A stretch of DNA of 64,000 nucleotides from Pseudomonadota bacterium (lineage in GTDB: Bacteria; Pseudomonadota; Gammaproteobacteria; Steroidobacterales; Steroidobacteraceae), in contig JADJOO010000001.1 of the NCBI GenBank assembly GCA_016713725.1, positions 244,001 through 308,000 of the forward strand. The letters run 5' to 3'. The notes beneath the pieces are model-generated. The model saw only the letters and a list, made by a program, of their open reading frames with translations. It had not been told where the DNA came from and searched no databases. A program made the translations under genes and the position numbers. Below, one piece after another: positions 1 to 10,050 of the stretch. Numbering within the stretch: the first letter of the stretch is position 1; the number at the start of each line of letters is the position of its first letter.

Positions 1-36
1 CCACAGCTATTCTGTTTCCCAACCCACGAGGTGAGC

Positions 37-558
37 ATGGCAGCCAAGCGCCCGTCGCGATCGTCGTCCGCATCTTCCGCCCGTCCTGCCGCCCGCGCCG
101 CCCGGAAGGCGCCCGCAAAGACCGTCGCCAAGGGTCCTGCCAAGGCTCGAGCGAAGTTGCCGCGCAAGGTTGCTGCCGGCACCAGGCCTGCGACGACGAA
201 GCCGGCCAAGGTCAGGGCCAAGGCACCGCCGGCGCTGGCTCAGGTCGTGCTCGCCGCGCTCGAGGACATGAAGGCCGTGAACGTGAAAGCGATGGATGTC
301 CGCGGCATTACCGACATCACCGACATGATGGTGGTGGCGAGCGGCACGTCGGACCGGCACGTGAAGTCGATCGCGGATCGTGTCGTCCAGCGCTGCAAGG
401 AAGCCGGCTACCGGCCGTACGGCGTCGAGGGCGAGCGCGATGGCGAGTGGGTGCTGCTGGACCTGAACGACGTCGTGCTGCACGTGATGTTGCCTCGGGT
501 GCGTGAGTTCTACGCGCTCGAGAAGCTCTGGGAAAAAGGCGCCGCAAGGGGCTCCTGA
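37..558 (+). CDS. rsfS: Ribosomal silencing factor RsfS
   Basis: RsfS (YbeB/Iojap family) binds ribosomal protein L14 and blocks subunit joining when nutrients are scarce. The family core runs from about residue 70 to the end, with the typical stretches DVRGITDITDMMVVASGTS and GEWVLLDLNDVVLHVM. The first 65 or so residues are an unusual Ala/Lys/Arg-rich tail, probably disordered and possibly RNA-binding (inference). I chose the ATG at 37, which has GAGGTG just upstream; an in-frame GTG at 31 would add two residues. It lies directly before rlmH, the usual arrangement in proteobacteria. Confidence 0.95.
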   Translation: MAAKRPSRSSSASSARPAARAARKAPAKTVAKGPAKARAKLPRKVAAGTRPATTKPAKVRAKAPPALAQVVLAALEDMKAVNVKAMDVRGITDITDMMVVASGTSDRHVKSIADRVVQRCKEAGYRPYGVEGERDGEWVLLDLNDVVLHVMLPRVREFYALEKLWEKGAARGS

Positions 559-603
559 GAACGCGCGGCCCCGAACTGGACCTGGATCGCTGGAACCCCA
601 CGC

Positions 604-1071
604 ATGCGCATGCGACTGCTGGCCGCAGGCACCCGGATGCCGGGCTGGGTCGACGCGGGTTGCGACGACTACGTTACGCGCCTGCGGGGCGACTACCGTC
701 TCGAACTGGTCGAAATCCCCCTGGGCGACCGCGGCAGCGGTGACGTGCGCCGGGCCGTCGAGGCCGAGGGCAAGCGCATGCTGGCCGCCGCGGGCGCAAG
801 GCCCTATCTCGTCGCCCTGCAGGTCGGCGGCAAGGCCCTGACCACCGAACAGCTTGCACGCTGGCTCGAGGACCGGGCGCGTGAGGGCGATTCCCCGGTT
901 TTCTGCATCGGAGGGCCGGATGGCCTGGCGCCTGAAATCGACGCCCAGGCCCGGTTGCGCTGGTCCCTGTCGGCCCTGACGCTGCCCCATGGCCTGGCCC
1001 GGGTGGTGGTCGCCGAAGCCCTCTACCGGGCCGTCAGCCTGATCAAGGGGCTGCCGTATCACCGGGCCTGA
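604..1071 (+). CDS. rlmH: 23S rRNA (pseudouridine1915-N3)-methyltransferase RlmH
   Basis: This SPOUT-class enzyme methylates pseudouridine 1915 in helix 69 of 23S rRNA on assembled ribosomes. At 155 residues it has the family length. The SAM-binding knot is visible as FCIGGPDGL near residue 100, and the C-terminus YRAVSLIKGLPYHRA is the conserved YHR ending. It follows rsfS by 45 bases and probably shares its transcript. An alternative ATG lies two codons downstream. Confidence 0.95.
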   Translation: MRMRLLAAGTRMPGWVDAGCDDYVTRLRGDYRLELVEIPLGDRGSGDVRRAVEAEGKRMLAAAGARPYLVALQVGGKALTTEQLARWLEDRAREGDSPVFCIGGPDGLAPEIDAQARLRWSLSALTLPHGLARVVVAEALYRAVSLIKGLPYHRA

Positions 1072-1161
1072 GGCATCTGCGATCCCCTCGATGGACAGGG
1101 ACCTCCCGGCACGATTCAATTCTCCTTTTGACATCCGGACTTACGGCCGCGAGGCAGCCCA

Positions 1162-1596
1162 ATGCACCCCTATCCGCACCAGTACACCGTCCACGTCACC
1201 GCCGAACCGACCGGCAACGTTCCGCTGACCGCCCCGGGGCTGCCTGCCATCCCCACCGCGCCACCCGCCGAGTTCGACGGCCCGGGCGATCGCTGGTCGC
1301 CCGAGACCCTGCTCTGCGCCGCCGTGGCCGACTGCTTCGTGCTCAGCTTTCGTGCGGTGGCTCGCGCCTCCAAGCTCGAATGGACTGCGCTCGACGCCCG
1401 CGCCGAAGCCAAGCTCGACCGCGTCGACGGCCGCACGTATTTCACCGAGGTCGTAGTGCACGCGACGCTGCGAGTGCCAGCGGGCACGGATCAGGATCGC
1501 GCGACCAAGCTGCTGGAGAAGTCCGAGCACGTCTGCCTGGTCAGCAATTCGCTGGTGGCGCAGCGTCGCCTCGAACCAACCGTCATTGTGGGCTGA
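1162..1596 (+). CDS. OsmC family protein
   Basis: A 144-residue OsmC/Ohr superfamily protein. Members reduce organic hydroperoxides with a pair of cysteines. Both expected cysteines are present, in AAVADCFVLSF (about residue 58) and in EHVCLVSNSL (about 125). It could belong to the general OsmC group rather than Ohr; the substrate cannot be told from sequence alone. It ends six bases before maf and may be co-transcribed with it. Confidence 0.85.
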   Translation: MHPYPHQYTVHVTAEPTGNVPLTAPGLPAIPTAPPAEFDGPGDRWSPETLLCAAVADCFVLSFRAVARASKLEWTALDARAEAKLDRVDGRTYFTEVVVHATLRVPAGTDQDRATKLLEKSEHVCLVSNSLVAQRRLEPTVIVG

Positions 1597-1602
1597 GTCC
1601 GG

Positions 1603-2211
1603 ATGGCTGGCGACGCACCCGCCATTTACCTGGCGTCCGCTTCGCCGCGGCGCAGTGACTTGTTGCGGCAGATCGACGTGACGCACGAAGTGCGCCCGGT
1701 GGATATCGACGAATCGCCGCGGCCCGGCGAGAAGCCTGCGCACTATGCGCTGCGGCTAGCCGAGGAAAAGGCGCGCGCGTTGTGGGAACGGCTGGCGCTC
1801 GCAGAGCGTCGCCCGGTGCTCGCAGCCGACACCACCGTGGCGCTTGGCGACGACATCCTCGGTAAGCCCGCCAACCACGACGACGCGGCCCGTATCCTCG
1901 GCCGCCTGTCCGGACGCACGCATGAGGTGCACACAGCGGTTGCGGTGCTGCACGCAGGCGGTGCGAACGCTCGCATCAGCACCAGCACGGTCGAGTTCCG
2001 CCCGCTCACACGCGCCGAGATCGACTGGTACTGGCGCACCGGTGAGCCGGCCGACAAGGCCGGCGCGTACGGCGTGCAGGGCCACGCAGCCATTTTCATT
2101 CGCCGTCTCGCCGGCAGCTATTCCGGCGTGATGGGGCTGCCACTTTACGAGACCTGGGAACTGCTGACTCCGGCGCTCGGTCTGATCGGATGGAACACCC
2201 AGGCACCATGA
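1603..2211 (+). CDS. maf: Maf-like nucleoside triphosphate pyrophosphatase
   Basis: Maf/YhdE-type house-cleaning enzyme that hydrolyses dTTP, UTP or modified nucleotides to monophosphates. The signature SASPRRSDLL is at the N-terminus, followed by the EEKAR helix and the DTTVAL segment. At 202 residues it is full length. Its TGA stop overlaps the ATG of rng (ATGA), which indicates translational coupling; the maf-rng pairing is conserved in many gammaproteobacteria. Confidence 0.93.
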   Translation: MAGDAPAIYLASASPRRSDLLRQIDVTHEVRPVDIDESPRPGEKPAHYALRLAEEKARALWERLALAERRPVLAADTTVALGDDILGKPANHDDAARILGRLSGRTHEVHTAVAVLHAGGANARISTSTVEFRPLTRAEIDWYWRTGEPADKAGAYGVQGHAAIFIRRLAGSYSGVMGLPLYETWELLTPALGLIGWNTQAP

Positions 2212-3677
2212 CCACGGAAATGATCGTCAACGTCAGTCCGCGCGAGACCCGCGCGGCCCTGCTCGAGAACGGAGTGCTGCAGGAGCTTTTCGTCGAGAGG
2301 GCGAGCCGCATGGGCCTCACGGGCAACCTGTACAAGGGGCGCGTATCGCGGGTCCTGCCCGGCATGCAGGCCGCCTTCATCGACATCGGTCTCGAGCGCA
2401 CGGCGTTCCTGCACGTCTCCGACATCGTGCAGCCGGCAGATGCCGAAAGCTCGGGAGACGAAACGCGCACCGAGAACATCCGCGAACTGGTCAGCGAGGG
2501 CGGCGACATCCTGGTGCAGGTGCTGAAGGATCCGCTCGGCACCAAGGGCGCGCGCCTCACGACGTTCATCACGATTCCTTCGCGCTACCTCGTCTACATG
2601 CCCTTCGGTCACGGCGTCGGCATCTCCGCCCGCATCGAGACGGAGGAAGAGAGGTTGCGGCTGCGCGAGCTGATGCAGTCGTTCGTGACGCCGGGCGAAG
2701 CGGGCGGCTACATCGTACGCACCGCAGCGGAAGGCGCGGCCGCCGCGGCGCTGCGCGCCGACATGCTGTTCCTGCGCAAGCTCTGGGAGGTGCTCTCGAC
2801 CAAGGCGGCCGGCACGCGCGCGGGCACTCTCGTGCACGAAGACCTGCCGCTGCCGCTGCGCCTGATGCGTGACCTGGTCGGCGAAGGCGTGGACCGCGTG
2901 CTGGTCGATCACGAGCGCACCTGCGAGCGCATGCAGGAGTTCGCAACGACGTTCATGCCCGCGCACGGCGCCCGGGTCGAGCGTTACACCGGCAACCGGC
3001 CGCTCTTCGACCTGCACGGCGTCGAAGAGGAGATCCAGCGCTCGCTCGAGCGCAAGGTGCCGCTGAAATCGGGCGGGTACCTGATCATCGACCAGACCGA
3101 GGCGCTCACGACCATCGACGTCAACACGGGCGCGTACGTCGGGCACCGCAACCTCGAGGAAACGATCTACCGCACCAACCTCGAGGCGGCGGTTGCGATC
3201 GCGCGGCAGCTGCGGCTGCGCAATCTCGGCGGCATCATCATCATCGACTTCATCGACATGGAAGAGGAGGAGCACCGCCAGCAGGTGCTCGAGGCGCTGC
3301 AGCGGGCGCTGGCGAAGGATCACGCAAAGACGCACGTGTCTGCGGTGTCGCCGCTCGGCCTGGTCGAGATGACGCGCAAGCGCACGCGTGAAAGCCTCGC
3401 GCACCAGTTGTGCTCGCCCTGCCAGGCCTGCGAGGGCCGCGGCTTCGTCAAGACGCCGGAAACCGTCTGTTACGAGATCTTCCGCGAAGTACTGCGCCAG
3501 GCGGGCCAGTTCGACTTCCAGCAGCTCATGGTGCTCGCGCACTCGGACGTCATCGAACGCCTGCTCGACGAGGAGTCTGCCGCGCTCGGCGAACTCGAAG
3601 TGCTGGTCGGCAAGCCGATCCGCCTGCAGACCGAGGCGCTCTACCTGCACGACCAGTACGACGTGGTGCTCATGTGA
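2208..3677 (+). CDS. rng: Ribonuclease G
   Basis: RNase G is the RNase E-family endonuclease that matures the 5' end of 16S rRNA and starts decay of some mRNAs. It shows an S1 domain near the N-terminus (MGLTGNLYKGRVSRVLPGMQ), the catalytic DNase I-like segment with VDVNTG-type residues (TTIDVNTGAYVG) and IIIIDFIDM, and the zinc-link CSPCQACEGRG near residue 410. It lacks the long C-terminal scaffold of RNase E. The ATG at 2208 overlaps the maf stop; an in-frame ATG at 2190 lies inside maf and is less likely. Confidence 0.96.
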   Translation: MTTEMIVNVSPRETRAALLENGVLQELFVERASRMGLTGNLYKGRVSRVLPGMQAAFIDIGLERTAFLHVSDIVQPADAESSGDETRTENIRELVSEGGDILVQVLKDPLGTKGARLTTFITIPSRYLVYMPFGHGVGISARIETEEERLRLRELMQSFVTPGEAGGYIVRTAAEGAAAAALRADMLFLRKLWEVLSTKAAGTRAGTLVHEDLPLPLRLMRDLVGEGVDRVLVDHERTCERMQEFATTFMPAHGARVERYTGNRPLFDLHGVEEEIQRSLERKVPLKSGGYLIIDQTEALTTIDVNTGAYVGHRNLEETIYRTNLEAAVAIARQLRLRNLGGIIIIDFIDMEEEEHRQQVLEALQRALAKDHAKTHVSAVSPLGLVEMTRKRTRESLAHQLCSPCQACEGRGFVKTPETVCYEIFREVLRQAGQFDFQQLMVLAHSDVIERLLDEESAALGELEVLVGKPIRLQTEALYLHDQYDVVLM

Positions 3678-6600
3678 CTTCCACCCGGTGGTGGCGCCTG
3701 GTCGCAGGCACCGCGGCCGGACTGCTTGTCGTGGTCGCGCTGCTGTTGACGGCGCTGCGCATCGCGATCGCCTACGTGCCGCAAAACGAGCAGAAGTTGC
3801 GCGCGTGGATCGAGCGCCAGACGCAGATGAAGTTCGAGTACTCGCGGCTCGATGCGCGGCTGCGCTGGTATGGGCCGGAAATCGTGCTGCGCGATCTGCG
3901 CGTGGTGGCAGAAGACGGCTCGCAGACCTTGTTTGCGACGAGCGAAGGCAGCATCGGCCTCGACCTCTGGAACTTCCTCCGCACGGGTCAGTTCGTGGCG
4001 GGCCGCATCCGCATCCTCGAGCCGCGCGTTACGGTCGTGCGGCTCGCCGACGGCCGCATCCGGCTGCTGGGCCTGCGCGAGCGTCCCGCCGATCGACCGC
4101 CATTCGATTTCGACCGCCTCCCGGCAGGACGCGTCATCGTCGACGATGCGACCGTCGTCTATCGCGACCTGAAGACGGGTCGTGCGGCGCTCGAGCTCAC
4201 CGATCTCGATGTCCAGTTGCGCCGCGACCGTGATTCTGTCGTGTTGGAAGGCAACGCCACGTTGCCCGACGAACTCGGCACACACGCGGAATTCAACGCG
4301 CGCCTCAAGGGCACGCTCGACGAGCGTGAGCACCTCGATGCGCGGGTCGAGATCGATGCAGACACCGTGCGGCTGGCCGGTCTCAATGACTTCCTGCCGC
4401 CGCAGGTTGCCAGGCCGCTGGCGGGATCCGGCCATCTGCGCGGCGTGTTCGCACTCGAGCAAGGCAAGGTTTCGAGCGTGCGACTCGGTTTTGAGTTGCG
4501 CGACGTCGCGCTGCAATTGCCGCGGCGTGCCGTGCCGCCGATCGAGGCCGTGCGCATCGCCGATCCGCGGCTCGAACTCGCGCCGGGCAGCCAGGTGAGA
4601 TTCCCGACGGTGACCAAGGAAATGGTCGAGCGCACACCGCTGCCGTTGCCGGCAGAGGCTCGCTACGGCGCCCTGGAAGGCGATGCACGCCTGCGACGCG
4701 AGGGCGACGCCTGGGTCTTCCGGATTCAGGGCCTGCGAGCACAGGCCGGCACGATTCGCGCAGCTGGCGAGACACAGGTGTGGGGACGCTGGACCGGGAA
4801 GGCGGTGACGCGCTTCGGGCTCGACCTGAACATCGACGGGCTCGACTTGACCTCGACCTGGCCGCTGGTGCTCGCATTTGCGCCGACGTCATTCGATCGC
4901 TTCGCCGGCTTGGCACCGCGCGGGCGCGTGGAGACGCTGCGAGCCAACGTGCAGCGCGAGCGGGCAGGCATCCCGCCGACGTTCACTGTGCAAGCGAACC
5001 TGGTCAGCGTCCGTGTCCAGCCCATCGGCCGCTTCCCGGGTCTGTCGGGTGTTTCGCTCAAGCTCGATGGCAACGACCAGCGGGGCAAGCTGCAACTGCG
5101 CGCGGACCAGCCTGTGTTCGAGTGGCCGCGGATGTTCCGGAACCCCATCGAACTCGTGCGCGTCACAGCAGATGGCGACTGGCGTCGCGAAGGTCCCGTC
5201 TGGATTGCAAGCGTGAAGGGTGCGCAGGTCCTGCACCGCCAGGGCCGTGCGCAGGTGGACGCCGAGTTCGGCTTCGAAAGAACCGGCGTCTCGCCGATCC
5301 TGACGCTGACTGCCGAAGTACCGGAGGTCGACGTCGCGCTGGTGCCGCACGTCGTGCCCGTCGGTCGTTTGCGCGAGCGCACGATTGCCTGGCTCGACCG
5401 TGCTTTCGTCCGCGGTACGGCGACGAACGGCCGGTTGAGTTACCGCGGGCCGGTGCGAAAGTTTCCGTTTCGCGACGGCGAAGGTGACTTCACGGCCTCG
5501 GCCGACGCCATGGACGTGACTCTCGACTACTATCCGGGGTTCGCGCCGCTCGCCAATGCGTCGGGCACGGCAAAATTTCACAACGCATCGATCGAAGCGG
5601 ACATTGCGAGCGGCGAGATCGGCGGGCTGAAACTGTCGCAGACCCGGTTCCTGATGGCCGATTACAAGATGCCGATCCTCGAGATCGACGGCAAGGCTCG
5701 CGGCGATCTGCAGCGGGCGCTCGAGTACGTGCAGGCGAGTCCGCTGGGGCCGATCATCGGTGAGCAGTTCATGGGCCTCACTGGCAGCGGTCCGGCGCAG
5801 TACCAGGTCCAGCTTTCGTTGCCGGTGATCTCGGCCGAAGTGCTGGACACGATGCCGGCACCGCCACCTCCACGCGACTACACTGTGCGCGCGACGCTCG
5901 ACGGCGTCACCGTGGCGTTGCCTGCGCTGCGGGCGCCCGCCCAGCGCGTCGAGGGCACGTTCGAGCTGCACAACTACAAGGTGAACATTGCGGGGCTGCG
6001 CGGCACGATCCTCGACGGCCCGTTCGAACTTTCCGCGAGCCCTGGCCGCACCTCCGGCGATGTCGAAGCCGCGGTGGAACTCATCGCCAAGGGCCGCGCG
6101 GGTGGCGCCAGGCTGCCTGCATTCATTGGCCTGCCGGCGACTATCGCGATGAGCGGCGCGACGGACTGGGACCTGCAAGGCCATATCGAGAAACGACGAG
6201 CCAGTGGCGCCTGGCTGCTGCAGTTCGACGTTGCGAGCGACCTTGGCGGACTCGTCGTCCAGGCGCCCCGGCCTTTTGCCAAGGCCGCGCCTGAGAAACG
6301 GCCCACACGCGTGCGGCTCGAGCTTCCCGGCTCGCGCGTGAACGACGTTTCGCTCGAATCGGGCAGCGCTCGTGCGAAGCTGCGTTTCGCCGCGCGTGAC
6401 GGCACCTGGCGTCTCGACCGCGGCGCCGCGCGCTTCGATGCGCAACCCGTGGTGCTGCCGGCACAGCCCGGCTTGCTGGTGAGCGGGGAGTGGCCGCAGT
6501 TCGACCTGGGTGAGTGGCTCGCGCTCTCGAACACGCCGGCCGGCGGTTCAACGAGCATCGGCGGCCAGCGCCTGATGGACTGGCTCGGTCCGGTCGACGT

Positions 6601-7708
6601 TCACCTCGATCGCGCGACGGTCTTCGGCTTCGAGTTTCGCGACGTGATCGCGAAGCTGCGCAACGACGGCGACGTCTGGCGGATCGCGGTGACGGGACCG
6701 CAGGCTGAAGGGCAGGTGACCGTACCCAACGATCTCACGCGTGGCCGGCCGATCGTGCTCGACATGAAGCGGTTGCAGCTGACCAGTGAGGAATCGCACC
6801 CATCTGCGGTTGCAGGAGCGGCGGCCAGGGCGCAGATCGATCCCCGCACTCTGCCCGCCATCAGCGCGGTTGCCGCGGACTTCACCTGGCAGTCACGGCA
6901 GTTCGGCCGTCTGGAAGCTGCGATTTCACGGGATCCGCGGGGACTCACCATAGATTCCATCTCGACGACGTCGCCGGCTTTCGACCTCGTTGCAAACGGC
7001 AGCTGGTGGATGGAGCAGGGTGCGCCACTCACGCGCGTCGAGGTGCTGCTGACCAGTACAGATTTTCGTGCCACCGCGAAGGCGCTCGGCTTCCGAGACG
7101 CGATCGATGCCAGCAAGGCGAAGTTCGCCGCGAATCTCTGGTGGCCCGGCGGCCCGTCGATGGACGTGCTAAAGACAGTCAACGGCACGCTGCACGTGTC
7201 GCTCGAAGACGGCCGTTTGCGCGAAATCGAGCCTGGTGCGGGCCGCATGCTCGGGCTGTTCAGCGTGACGCAGTTGCCGCGACGACTCGCGCTCGATTTC
7301 CGTGATGTCACCGACGAAGGCCTCGCCTTCAACAGCGTGCAGGGCGATTTCGAGGTGCGTGCGGGCAATGCGTTCACGCAGAACCTGCTGCTCAAGGGCG
7401 CAGCTGTCGACATGGGAATCGTGGGCCGCACCGGCCTCGCGACGGAGGACTACGACCAGACGATCGTCGTGAGCGGCAATCCGAGCGGACCCCTGGCTGT
7501 CGCCGGCGCGCTCGCGGCTGGGCCGGTGATTGGCGCTGGAGTGCTGGTGCTGTCACAGCTGTTCAAGGACCAGCTGCAAGGACTCACCCGGGCCTATTAC
7601 CATGTGACGGGTTCCTGGGCCGCTCCGGTCGTGCAGCGAATCTCTGCGCCTGCCGGTGTCGGAGCGGCGGACGGAGCGGCCGAAAAGCAAAGGGAAAATT
7701 CACCGTGA
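3674..7708 (+). CDS. yhdP: YhdP family AsmA-like envelope protein
   Basis: A 1344-residue protein of the YhdP/TIGR02099 family. These proteins span the periplasm from an inner-membrane anchor and take part in phospholipid transport to the outer membrane. One N-terminal membrane segment is visible (about residues 9-32, rich in A, L and V), followed by the long beta-rich AsmA-like body. The start is taken as GTG at 3674, overlapping the rng stop; the open frame extends upstream into rng but that part is a shadow. Position between rng and the nitrilase/tldD pair matches the conserved gene order. Confidence 0.92.
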   Translation: MTSTRWWRLVAGTAAGLLVVVALLLTALRIAIAYVPQNEQKLRAWIERQTQMKFEYSRLDARLRWYGPEIVLRDLRVVAEDGSQTLFATSEGSIGLDLWNFLRTGQFVAGRIRILEPRVTVVRLADGRIRLLGLRERPADRPPFDFDRLPAGRVIVDDATVVYRDLKTGRAALELTDLDVQLRRDRDSVVLEGNATLPDELGTHAEFNARLKGTLDEREHLDARVEIDADTVRLAGLNDFLPPQVARPLAGSGHLRGVFALEQGKVSSVRLGFELRDVALQLPRRAVPPIEAVRIADPRLELAPGSQVRFPTVTKEMVERTPLPLPAEARYGALEGDARLRREGDAWVFRIQGLRAQAGTIRAAGETQVWGRWTGKAVTRFGLDLNIDGLDLTSTWPLVLAFAPTSFDRFAGLAPRGRVETLRANVQRERAGIPPTFTVQANLVSVRVQPIGRFPGLSGVSLKLDGNDQRGKLQLRADQPVFEWPRMFRNPIELVRVTADGDWRREGPVWIASVKGAQVLHRQGRAQVDAEFGFERTGVSPILTLTAEVPEVDVALVPHVVPVGRLRERTIAWLDRAFVRGTATNGRLSYRGPVRKFPFRDGEGDFTASADAMDVTLDYYPGFAPLANASGTAKFHNASIEADIASGEIGGLKLSQTRFLMADYKMPILEIDGKARGDLQRALEYVQASPLGPIIGEQFMGLTGSGPAQYQVQLSLPVISAEVLDTMPAPPPPRDYTVRATLDGVTVALPALRAPAQRVEGTFELHNYKVNIAGLRGTILDGPFELSASPGRTSGDVEAAVELIAKGRAGGARLPAFIGLPATIAMSGATDWDLQGHIEKRRASGAWLLQFDVASDLGGLVVQAPRPFAKAAPEKRPTRVRLELPGSRVNDVSLESGSARAKLRFAARDGTWRLDRGAARFDAQPVVLPAQPGLLVSGEWPQFDLGEWLALSNTPAGGSTSIGGQRLMDWLGPVDVHLDRATVFGFEFRDVIAKLRNDGDVWRIAVTGPQAEGQVTVPNDLTRGRPIVLDMKRLQLTSEESHPSAVAGAAARAQIDPRTLPAISAVAADFTWQSRQFGRLEAAISRDPRGLTIDSISTTSPAFDLVANGSWWMEQGAPLTRVEVLLTSTDFRATAKALGFRDAIDASKAKFAANLWWPGGPSMDVLKTVNGTLHVSLEDGRLREIEPGAGRMLGLFSVTQLPRRLALDFRDVTDEGLAFNSVQGDFEVRAGNAFTQNLLLKGAAVDMGIVGRTGLATEDYDQTIVVSGNPSGPLAVAGALAAGPVIGAGVLVLSQLFKDQLQGLTRAYYHVTGSWAAPVVQRISAPAGVGAADGAAEKQRENSP

Positions 7709-8541
7709 CGCATGTCGCTGCCATCCAGATGACTTCCTGCGCCAACGTGGCGCGCAATCTCGCTGTCGCTGGCGAACTGCTGCGGCAGGCCCGGGCGCAG
7801 GGTGCGGTGGTCGCCGTGCTGCCGGAAAATTTCGCGTTCATGGGACGCGGCGAAGCCGACAAGCTCGTGATCGCCGAAACTCACGGGTCCGGTCCGATCC
7901 AGGCGTTCATGGCCGAGCAGGCGCGCATGCACGGCTTGTGGATCGTCGGCGGCACGATCCCGCTCAAGCTGCCCGACGAGCCGCGTGTAGCGGCGGCGTG
8001 TCTCGTCGTCGACGACGCGGGTCGCGAGGTCGCCCGCTACGACAAGATCCACCTGTTCGATGTGGACGTGCCCGGCAAGCTCGAGAGCCACCGCGAATCG
8101 AAGGCGGTGCGACCCGGCACGCAGGTAGTCACGGTTGACACACCTGTGGGCCGGCTCGGCCTTGCGGTCTGCTACGACGTCCGATTCCCCGAACTCTTCC
8201 GGGAACTGCTGCAGCAGGGTGCCGAATGGTTCACTTTGCCGTCCGCCTTCACCGTGCCCACGGGTCGTGCGCACTGGGAGCTGCTGCTGCGCACCCGCGC
8301 GGTCGAAAACCTCTGTTACCTGGTGGCGCCGGCGCAGTCCGGGTTCCATGAGAGCGGGCGCGAAACCCACGGCGACTCGATGATCGTCGAACCGTGGGGT
8401 CGGGTCCTGGCCCGATTGCCGCGCGGAACCGGCGTGATCACGGCAGAATTGGACCTCGAGCGGCAGCGCCGGTTGCGGCTGGATTTCCCATCCGTCCAGC
8501 ACCGCCGGCTCGCCGTCACCGCGCCCCGACAGGAACCATGA
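7705..8541 (+). CDS. Carbon-nitrogen hydrolase (Nit1/deaminated-glutathione amidase-like)
   Basis: Nitrilase-superfamily amidase of 278 residues. The Glu-Lys-Cys triad is visible as VLPENFAF (Glu), RYDKIHLFD (Lys) and LAVCYDVRFPELF (Cys). The sequence is closest to the Nit1 branch, which repairs deaminated glutathione; that substrate is inferred from family resemblance. It starts at GTG 7705 overlapping the yhdP stop, and its own TGA overlaps the tldD ATG, so rng-yhdP-nit-tldD form a tightly coupled unit. Confidence 0.9.
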   Translation: MTHVAAIQMTSCANVARNLAVAGELLRQARAQGAVVAVLPENFAFMGRGEADKLVIAETHGSGPIQAFMAEQARMHGLWIVGGTIPLKLPDEPRVAAACLVVDDAGREVARYDKIHLFDVDVPGKLESHRESKAVRPGTQVVTVDTPVGRLGLAVCYDVRFPELFRELLQQGAEWFTLPSAFTVPTGRAHWELLLRTRAVENLCYLVAPAQSGFHESGRETHGDSMIVEPWGRVLARLPRGTGVITAELDLERQRRLRLDFPSVQHRRLAVTAPRQEP

Positions 8542-10043
8542 AACCGCACATTCCGCCGCCGCTCTTTGCTCCCCAGCCCACTGCGCTCGCCGTCGGCGTC
8601 ACCGCGCGCGATCCGCTCGACGTTGCCCGCGCCGCGTTGCTCGGGCCGGCCGCGCTCGACGAGAACCGCATCGCGGGCGTGCTCGGCGACGTGATGGGCC
8701 ACGCGGTCGATTACGCCGACATCTATTTCCAGCTCACGCGAGAAGAGTCGTGGGCGCTCGAGGACGGTATCGTCAAGGACGGAGCCCACAGCATTGAGCA
8801 GGGCGTGGGTGTGCGCGCACTGGCCGGTGAGAAGACCGGCTTTGCCTATTCCGACGAGGTGATGCTGCCCGCGCTGCTCGAAGCCGCGCACGCCGCGCGC
8901 GCCATCTCGCGTGCCGGTGCGGGCGGCAGCGTGCAGGCCTGGCATGCCACGGGGGGCCGCGGCCTCTACCTGCCAATCGATCCGGTCGAGACGATGGCGG
9001 ACGACGACAAGGTCAAGCTGCTCGAGCAGATTGACCGCGAGGCGCGGTCGCTCGACCCGCGCATCACGCAGGTGATGGCAAGTCTCTCGGCGTCGCACGA
9101 CATCGTGCTCGTCATGGCGAGCGACGGTACGCTCGCCGGCGACGTGCGGCCGCTGGTGCGGCTCAACGTCAGCGTCATCATCGAACAGGACGGCCGACGC
9201 GAGCAGGGCTACGCCGGCGGTGGCGGTCGTTTCGCCTATACGGAATTCCTCGCGTCCGAGCGGTGGCGTGCGCTCGTCAAGGAAGCCGTGCGCACGGCGC
9301 AGGTCAATCTTGAAGCGGTGCCGGCACCCGCGGGCACGATGACCGTCGTGCTTGGGGCGGGCTGGCCCGGCGTGTTGCTGCACGAGGCCGTCGGCCACGG
9401 CCTCGAGGGCGACTTCAACCGCAAGGGCACCTCGGCATTCAGCGGCCGCATCGGCGAGCGCGTGGCCGCCGCGGGCTGCACCGTGGTCGACGACGGCACG
9501 CTCGCGTCGCGCCGCGGCTCGCTCAACGTGGACGACGAGGGCACGCCCACACAATGCACCACGCTGATCGAGGACGGCTGCCTCCGCGGGTACCTGCAGG
9601 ACAAGCTCAACGCGCGCCTCATGGGCGTGAAGCCGACGGGCAACGGCCGTCGCGAGAGTTTTGCCGCGCTCACCATGCCACGCATGACCAACACCTACAT
9701 GCTGCCAGGCCAGCATGCGCCCGAGGAAATCATCGCCTCGGTCGACAAGGGGCTTTATTGCCGCAATTTCGGCGGTGGCCAGGTCGACATCACGTCGGGC
9801 AAGTTCGTGTTTTCGGCGAGCGAGGCCTACCTGATCGAGAACGGCAGGATCACGCGCCCGGTGAAGGGCGCCACGCTGATCGGCAACGGCCCCGACGTCA
9901 TGACCCGCGTCTCGATGATCGGCAATGACCTCAAGCTCGACGACGGCGTCGGCACCTGCGGCAAGGAAGGCCAGGAAGTTCCGGTGGGCGTTGGCCAGCC
10001 CACCCTGCGCGTGGATGCGCTGACGGTCGGCGGAACGGGCTGA
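8538..10043 (+). CDS. tldD: Metalloprotease subunit TldD
   Basis: TldD is the zinc-carrying half of the TldD/PmbA(TldE) protease, which trims peptides such as microcin B17 precursor and CcdA. The metal-binding HEAVGHGLEGD motif (HExxxH) is near residue 275, followed by NRKGTSAFSG. At 501 residues it is slightly longer than the E. coli protein because of an N-terminal extension. Start ATG 8538 overlaps the nitrilase stop. The partner pmbA lies 3.9 kb downstream on the same strand. Confidence 0.95.
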   Translation: MKPHIPPPLFAPQPTALAVGVTARDPLDVARAALLGPAALDENRIAGVLGDVMGHAVDYADIYFQLTREESWALEDGIVKDGAHSIEQGVGVRALAGEKTGFAYSDEVMLPALLEAAHAARAISRAGAGGSVQAWHATGGRGLYLPIDPVETMADDDKVKLLEQIDREARSLDPRITQVMASLSASHDIVLVMASDGTLAGDVRPLVRLNVSVIIEQDGRREQGYAGGGGRFAYTEFLASERWRALVKEAVRTAQVNLEAVPAPAGTMTVVLGAGWPGVLLHEAVGHGLEGDFNRKGTSAFSGRIGERVAAAGCTVVDDGTLASRRGSLNVDDEGTPTQCTTLIEDGCLRGYLQDKLNARLMGVKPTGNGRRESFAALTMPRMTNTYMLPGQHAPEEIIASVDKGLYCRNFGGGQVDITSGKFVFSASEAYLIENGRITRPVKGATLIGNGPDVMTRVSMIGNDLKLDDGVGTCGKEGQEVPVGVGQPTLRVDALTVGGTG

Positions 10044-10050
10044 TCCCGCC

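Noticed and set aside
2145..3650. 501-codon open frame opposite rng
   Set aside because: Antisense shadow of RNase G; no family resemblance.
4889..6445. 518-codon open frame opposite yhdP
   Set aside because: Shadow frame; yhdP has the expected membrane anchor and gene order.
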